Source: an uncultured Clostridium sp.
GTDB taxonomy: Bacteria > Bacillota > Clostridia > TANB77 > CAG-508
Direction of reading: 5' to 3'
Length of the DNA stretch: 27,099 nucleotides
Assembly: GCA_946497905.1 (NCBI GenBank)
Contig: CAMMMI010000010.1
Location: 1 to 27,099 of the forward strand
Shown here piece after piece: positions 24,080 through 27,099 of the stretch. A program made the position numbers and the translations under genes. The number at the start of each line of letters is the position of its first letter. Within the stretch, counting starts at the first letter, position 1. The notes under the pieces are model-generated. The model was not told where the DNA came from. It saw only the letters and a list, made by a program, of their open reading frames with translations, and did not search any database.

Positions 24080-24358
24080 ATGAATGCAAAAAAAGTAGTA
24101 AAAGGAATTGCTAAAACTACAGGTAAATATACTTTAAAAGGTTTAGGAAAAGGAATCGAATTAACTAGTCGAGGAGCAATAAAAACTGTAAATGCATTAG
24201 TAAAAAATCCACAAATGCAAAAAATTGCTACAGGTGCAGGACTATTAGCTGCGAGTGTAATGATACCTAGTGTTGGAGTAGGACTAATAAGTACATTAGG
24301 ATTAAAATATATGATTGACAACTCAGTATTAGGAAAAGATAAAGGAATACGGGAATGA
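24080..24358 (+). CDS. Glycine-rich membrane protein, probably frameshifted
   Basis: The 92-residue product has a basic N-terminus (K-K-V-V-K-G-I-A-K, G-L-G-K-G-I-E-L) and one hydrophobic glycine-rich segment at about 51-75 (G-A-G-L-L-A-A-S-V-M). AAAGGAG precedes the ATG. Near 24344 an extra base appears to shift the frame: without it the protein would continue D-K-E-Y-G-N-E-I-N-D into the open frame to 24503, for about 140 residues. Family not recognised. Glycine-zipper segments occur in small membrane-active proteins, but nothing here shows toxicity. Confidence 0.6.
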   Translation: MNAKKVVKGIAKTTGKYTLKGLGKGIELTSRGAIKTVNALVKNPQMQKIATGAGLLAASVMIPSVGVGLISTLGLKYMIDNSVLGKDKGIRE

Positions 24359-24503
24359 GATTAATGATATATTACGAATGGGAAATGTGGTAACAAGAAA
24401 TGTGAGTAAAAAAATATTAAGTCCAACATTAAAAAAGATGAACAAAAGAGTGAAAAAATTAGGAAAAAATTATCAAGATAAAATAGACGATATTTTTAGA
24501 TAG
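24333..24503 (+). pseudogene. Displaced C-terminal part of the 24080 membrane protein
   Basis: An open frame without a good start follows in another phase, encoding E-Y-G-N-E-I-N-D-I-L-R-M-G-N and a strongly basic helix (L-K-K-M-N-K-R-V-K-K-L-G-K) up to TAG 24501-24503. It reads smoothly from the preceding gene if one base is dropped near 24344. Alternatively ATG 24378 starts a separate 41-residue basic protein, but there is no ribosome site before it. Confidence 0.5.
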
Positions 24504-24520
24504 TTTATGGGAGAGGTACT

Positions 24521-25297
24521 ATGGATAAAATTTTAATATTTGAAAAATTAAATGAAAATATGCAAAATTTAGAGAATGTAGAAAAGGAAATTTCTATGTT
24601 ACAATTAGCAATATATGAAAAAAACACAGAAAAATTAAAAGAATGTAAAATGAATGAAATAAGAGAATTCTTTGAACAGCAATCAAAATTTTACAATCAA
24701 AAGAGCGAAAAATATGAGTATGAGATAGAAAAGAATATAAATAAGTATAAAGAACAATTAGAAAAATTAATTAATGTATATGATAATTTATATGTAAATA
24801 TATTTAAGATAATGCAGAATGCTATGAATAATCAAAAAATTGCAATAGCTAATATAGTAACATTAACAGAAAAGTTAAAAACAGAAAAAATTACTGATGA
24901 AGAAATACAGAAAATAAAAAATACTATAATAGCTTGTGCACAAAAGAAATTAAATTATGCAGTTATTATTGATGAGTGTAAGGCAAGAATAAAATGGTGT
25001 ATAGAAAATGTACAAGCAGATATAAATGAATTATTTGTAAATAACATATGTCAGTTGCAAATATATGAAGATAACATATTTACCAAGATAAAGAGAATGA
25101 TTTTTAATAAAATATCAGGAAAAAGTAAATTTAAAAGATTTTTAGAAAATTATGAAAATGAATATATAAAAGATATTAAATCTAAAAATAGTTTAAAAGT
25201 TTTAGATGTAAGTTCTACTTTAAAAGGAATTATCAAACAGATGGAAAAAGTAAAAGAACAAATATCCATAAAGTATAAACAAATGATATATAGTTAA
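24521..25297 (+). CDS. Coiled-coil protein of unknown function
   Basis: A 258-residue, almost wholly helical protein, rich in Lys, Glu, Asn and Ile, with heptad-like segments at about 10-100 and 225-255. No signal peptide, membrane segment or catalytic motif is seen, and the family is not recognised. Ribosome site GAGAGG is six bases before the ATG, 17 bases after the preceding frame. Third gene of the cassette with the 55-residue protein and the glycine-rich membrane protein; a membrane-associated assembly is a reasonable guess only. Confidence 0.72.
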   Translation: MDKILIFEKLNENMQNLENVEKEISMLQLAIYEKNTEKLKECKMNEIREFFEQQSKFYNQKSEKYEYEIEKNINKYKEQLEKLINVYDNLYVNIFKIMQNAMNNQKIAIANIVTLTEKLKTEKITDEEIQKIKNTIIACAQKKLNYAVIIDECKARIKWCIENVQADINELFVNNICQLQIYEDNIFTKIKRMIFNKISGKSKFKRFLENYENEYIKDIKSKNSLKVLDVSSTLKGIIKQMEKVKEQISIKYKQMIYS

Positions 25298-25506
25298 ATA
25301 GTTCTCTTATAGAATTAAAAATATAAGAAAAAATATAGAAGGGATAACAGGAAGAGAGTTTGTCTAAAGTATTACACGACTAGAAGAACAAGAAGATGAA
25401 AGAGTATAAGGGTTAATCGTATAAAGTCAGAATAATAGAACTTGTCAAGCTTAGGATGATAAATTTAAGAAATTATAATATGCTAGTATATAGTAAAATA
25501 TGTAAT
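25298..25506. other. Spacer between convergent genes
   Basis: The plus-strand cassette and the minus-strand deacetylase converge here. A weak hairpin TCTTATA (25305-25311) / TATAAGA (25322-25328) has no T run. I see no gene, although a few short runs look protein-like in one frame with many stops. Confidence 0.4.
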
Positions 25507-26298
25507 CTAATGAATGGTTTTCAAATCATAAAAATTCTTAAAAGTATAACCTTGATTTTTTAAATACAAAATAGTATCTTTTAAAACAGAAGAACTATTA
25601 CTAACATCAGTAGTATCATGCATTAGAACAACTAAAGTATCTTTATTTTTAGATGATTTTTTAAAATTATTTAATAATTGATTTTTAGAATAATGTAACT
25701 CAGAATCTTTATTTAAGCAATTCCAGTCAATATAAGCATAATCCATAGAATGAAGAAGTTTAACAGCTTCTTTTTTCTGTCTTTTATATATTGCAGAAGA
25801 ATATCCATTAGGAAACCTAAAAATATGAGAACAATAGTTACCAATCCCAATAGCCTTAGAAATCTCTATATCAGTATTTTTTATTTCACTCAAAAAACTC
25901 TCATTATTTTTATATAGAATAGAATTATTATGACTATAGCCATGATTAGCAATATAATGTCCTTCACTATATGCCCTCTTCACAATATCTGGATGATTTT
26001 TAACATATTTACCAATAACAAAAAAAGATGCCTTTACATTTTCTTCTTTCAATATATCTAGTATTTTAGGAGTAGCACTTTTTGTAGGACCATCATCAAA
26101 AGTCAAATAAGCGACCTTTTCTTTACTATTAAATAATCCATCAAGAATAAATTGAAGTTCACTATCCTGAGAACTATCAACCTGAATAGAACAATTAAAA
26201 AAGTTAGTATAAATAAAGTATGAAATAATAATAAAAAATAAAAACAAGAAAATAATTATAGCATAAATTTTTCTTTTAGTTATTAGTAAAATGTTCAT
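25507..26298 (-). CDS. Membrane-anchored polysaccharide deacetylase (NodB domain)
   Basis: A 263-residue metal-dependent deacetylase of carbohydrate esterase family 4, acting outside the cell on N-acetylated glycans such as peptidoglycan. One membrane segment lies at about 11-30, then the NodB domain: motif 1 T-F-D68-D69-G-P, motif 2 H119-G-Y-S-H123 (metal-binding), motif 3 R161-F-P-N-G, motif 4 D-W-N, motif 5 L-M-H227-D. All key residues are present. Spore-former relatives include PdaA, which works with CwlD in muramic-lactam formation, so a link with the cwlD gene in this window is possible. GGAGG lies before the ATG on the minus strand, partly paired in a hairpin. Confidence 0.88.
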   Translation of the reverse strand: MNILLITKRKIYAIIIFLFLFFIIISYFIYTNFFNCSIQVDSSQDSELQFILDGLFNSKEKVAYLTFDDGPTKSATPKILDILKEENVKASFFVIGKYVKNHPDIVKRAYSEGHYIANHGYSHNNSILYKNNESFLSEIKNTDIEISKAIGIGNYCSHIFRFPNGYSSAIYKRQKKEAVKLLHSMDYAYIDWNCLNKDSELHYSKNQLLNNFKKSSKNKDTLVVLMHDTTDVSNSSSVLKDTILYLKNQGYTFKNFYDLKTIH

Positions 26299-26304
26299 AA
26301 AAAA

Positions 26305-26329
26305 CCTCCATATAACAATTATATGAAGG
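26305..26329 (-). promoter_or_regulatory. Hairpin covering the deacetylase ribosome site
   Basis: In the minus-strand mRNA, CCT and CATATAA pair with TTATATG and AGG around a three-base loop, with one unpaired base per side. The AGG is part of the GGAGG Shine-Dalgarno. Opening of the hairpin could be needed for translation. Confidence 0.45.
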
Positions 26330-26359
26330 TAAACAAAATTAAGAATAGCAATACAAAAA

Positions 26360-27049
26360 TTAATTTATAATAGAATTAGCTTCTTCAGAAGTTATATAAC
26401 CATATTCAACCATTTTATTTAAAACATGAGATTGTCTTTTTTTAGCTAAATCAGGATTAACAGTAGGAGCATAAACAGATGGAGCATTAGGAACACCAGC
26501 AAGCATAGAAGCCTCATCTAAAGTTAGATCCTTTGGAAGTTTATTATAATATCCCATACTTGCGTCATAAATACCATAATAACCATCGCCAAAATATGAA
26601 GTATTTACATATAATTCAAATATTTCATTTTTAGAATAATTTTTCTCTAAATCATATGCAGCAAAAATCTCTCCTAATTTTCTAGTAAAACTCTCTTCTT
26701 GTGAAAAAATAACATTCTTAGCAACCTGCTGAGTAATAGTACTACCACCTTCTCGTAATTCCCAATTAGTAAGATTAACATATAAAGCTCTAGCAATAGC
26801 AATAAAATCTACAGGGCCATGATCATAAAATCTATGGTCTTCAACAGCTATTACAGCATTTCTATAATCCTCTGACAAATCAGAAAACTTAACAAAATTA
26901 TCTTGAGAAGTTATTGAACTAATCTTTGTTAACAAAGGTTCATCCTTTAAAGCAGAAGAATATGTTGAATAACCTATAATACAAAAAATAGCTAAAACTA
27001 ATATAATTGAAATACATATAAATAAAAATACTTTTTTGGCAATTTTCAT
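26360..27049 (-). CDS. GT51 peptidoglycan glycosyltransferase (monofunctional)
   Basis: A 229-residue transglycosylase that polymerises lipid II into glycan strands at the outer membrane face. An N-terminal membrane helix (about 7-27) is followed by the GT51 blocks: V-E70-D-H-R-F-Y-D-H-G with the catalytic Glu, G-G-S-T-I-T-Q-Q-V-A-K-N, R-K-L-G-E127-I with the second Glu, E-L-Y-V-N-T-S-Y-F-G, and A-G-V-P-N-A-P-S-V-Y-A-P. No penicillin-binding transpeptidase domain follows, so it is the monofunctional type. I choose the start at M-K-I-A-K-K; a start 14 codons upstream would add an unlikely leader. Located 61 bases upstream of the deacetylase on the same strand, so possibly one operon. Confidence 0.88.
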   Translation of the reverse strand: MKIAKKVFLFICISIILVLAIFCIIGYSTYSSALKDEPLLTKISSITSQDNFVKFSDLSEDYRNAVIAVEDHRFYDHGPVDFIAIARALYVNLTNWELREGGSTITQQVAKNVIFSQEESFTRKLGEIFAAYDLEKNYSKNEIFELYVNTSYFGDGYYGIYDASMGYYNKLPKDLTLDEASMLAGVPNAPSVYAPTVNPDLAKKRQSHVLNKMVEYGYITSEEANSIIN

Positions 27050-27057
27050 AAAAAAAA

Positions 27058-27099
27058 TCATTCCTTTCTCGCTTCGCTCAAAGGCACACATAGGAATGA
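27058..27099 (-). repeat. Inverted repeat ahead of the glycosyltransferase
   Basis: TCATTCCT (27058-27065) and AGGAATGA (27092-27099) form an 8-bp inverted repeat running to the window edge. On the minus strand the alternative pairing CCTTT / AAAGG would cover the AAAGGA ribosome site. The internal cgcttcgctc also occurs at about 16109-16118 in the element's left end. The upstream continuation is outside the window. Confidence 0.4.

Overview
The window is very AT-rich. Gene starts are led by strong GGAGG-type ribosome sites, TTG starts are common, the tRNA encodes its own CCA, and there is a CwlD-type spore-cortex amidase. This points to a low-GC Firmicute, most likely an endospore-forming member of the Clostridia, probably gut-associated. 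Species cannot be read from the sequence.

Region 1 (1-1490): the 3' end of a tRNA-Cys, its terminator, a remnant of an ISL3-type transposase, then an Abi_2/AbiF-type HEPN gene. Two 38-nt stem-loop repeats flank that gene, one at the predicted transcription start and one after the stop codon. They differ by compensatory changes in the stem, which suggests a structured RNA partner.

Region 2 (1660-6340): a nested inverted-repeat element (structured RNA or MITE), then a tight same-strand run: Nudix, APH-type kinase, methyltransferase, second Nudix, GNAT acetyltransferase, M20 peptidase. Four of the six are damaged or lack a credible start (lost start, in-frame TAG, no start codon, one-base frameshift), so this looks like a decaying accessory cluster.

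Region 3 (6395-23490): cwlD, a membrane-anchored protein of unknown function, and a giant NdvB/Cgs-like cyclic beta-glucan synthase. The synthase is split by a 6,906-bp integrated element (16006-22911). Joining the halves across the shared heptamer acacatg restores one open frame of 2,716 codons, so excision would repair the gene exactly. The element holds a large serine recombinase at its right end, a TnpW-like small protein, an AAA/DUF4143 ATPase, a small phage-like protein, a phosphoesterase remnant, a DUF1186/SEC-C protein, a UPF0158 protein, an IS30-type transposase remnant and a left end packed with stem-loops.

Region 4 (23490-27099): an antisense remnant related to the N-terminus of the element's SEC-C cargo, a three-gene cassette of unknown function (small protein, frameshifted membrane protein, coiled-coil protein), and two convergently oriented cell-wall genes on the minus strand, a polysaccharide deacetylase and a GT51 peptidoglycan glycosyltransferase.

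Most resident genes (cwlD, glucan synthase, deacetylase, glycosyltransferase) concern the cell envelope. Defence and mobile DNA have accumulated beside the tRNA and inside the glucan synthase.
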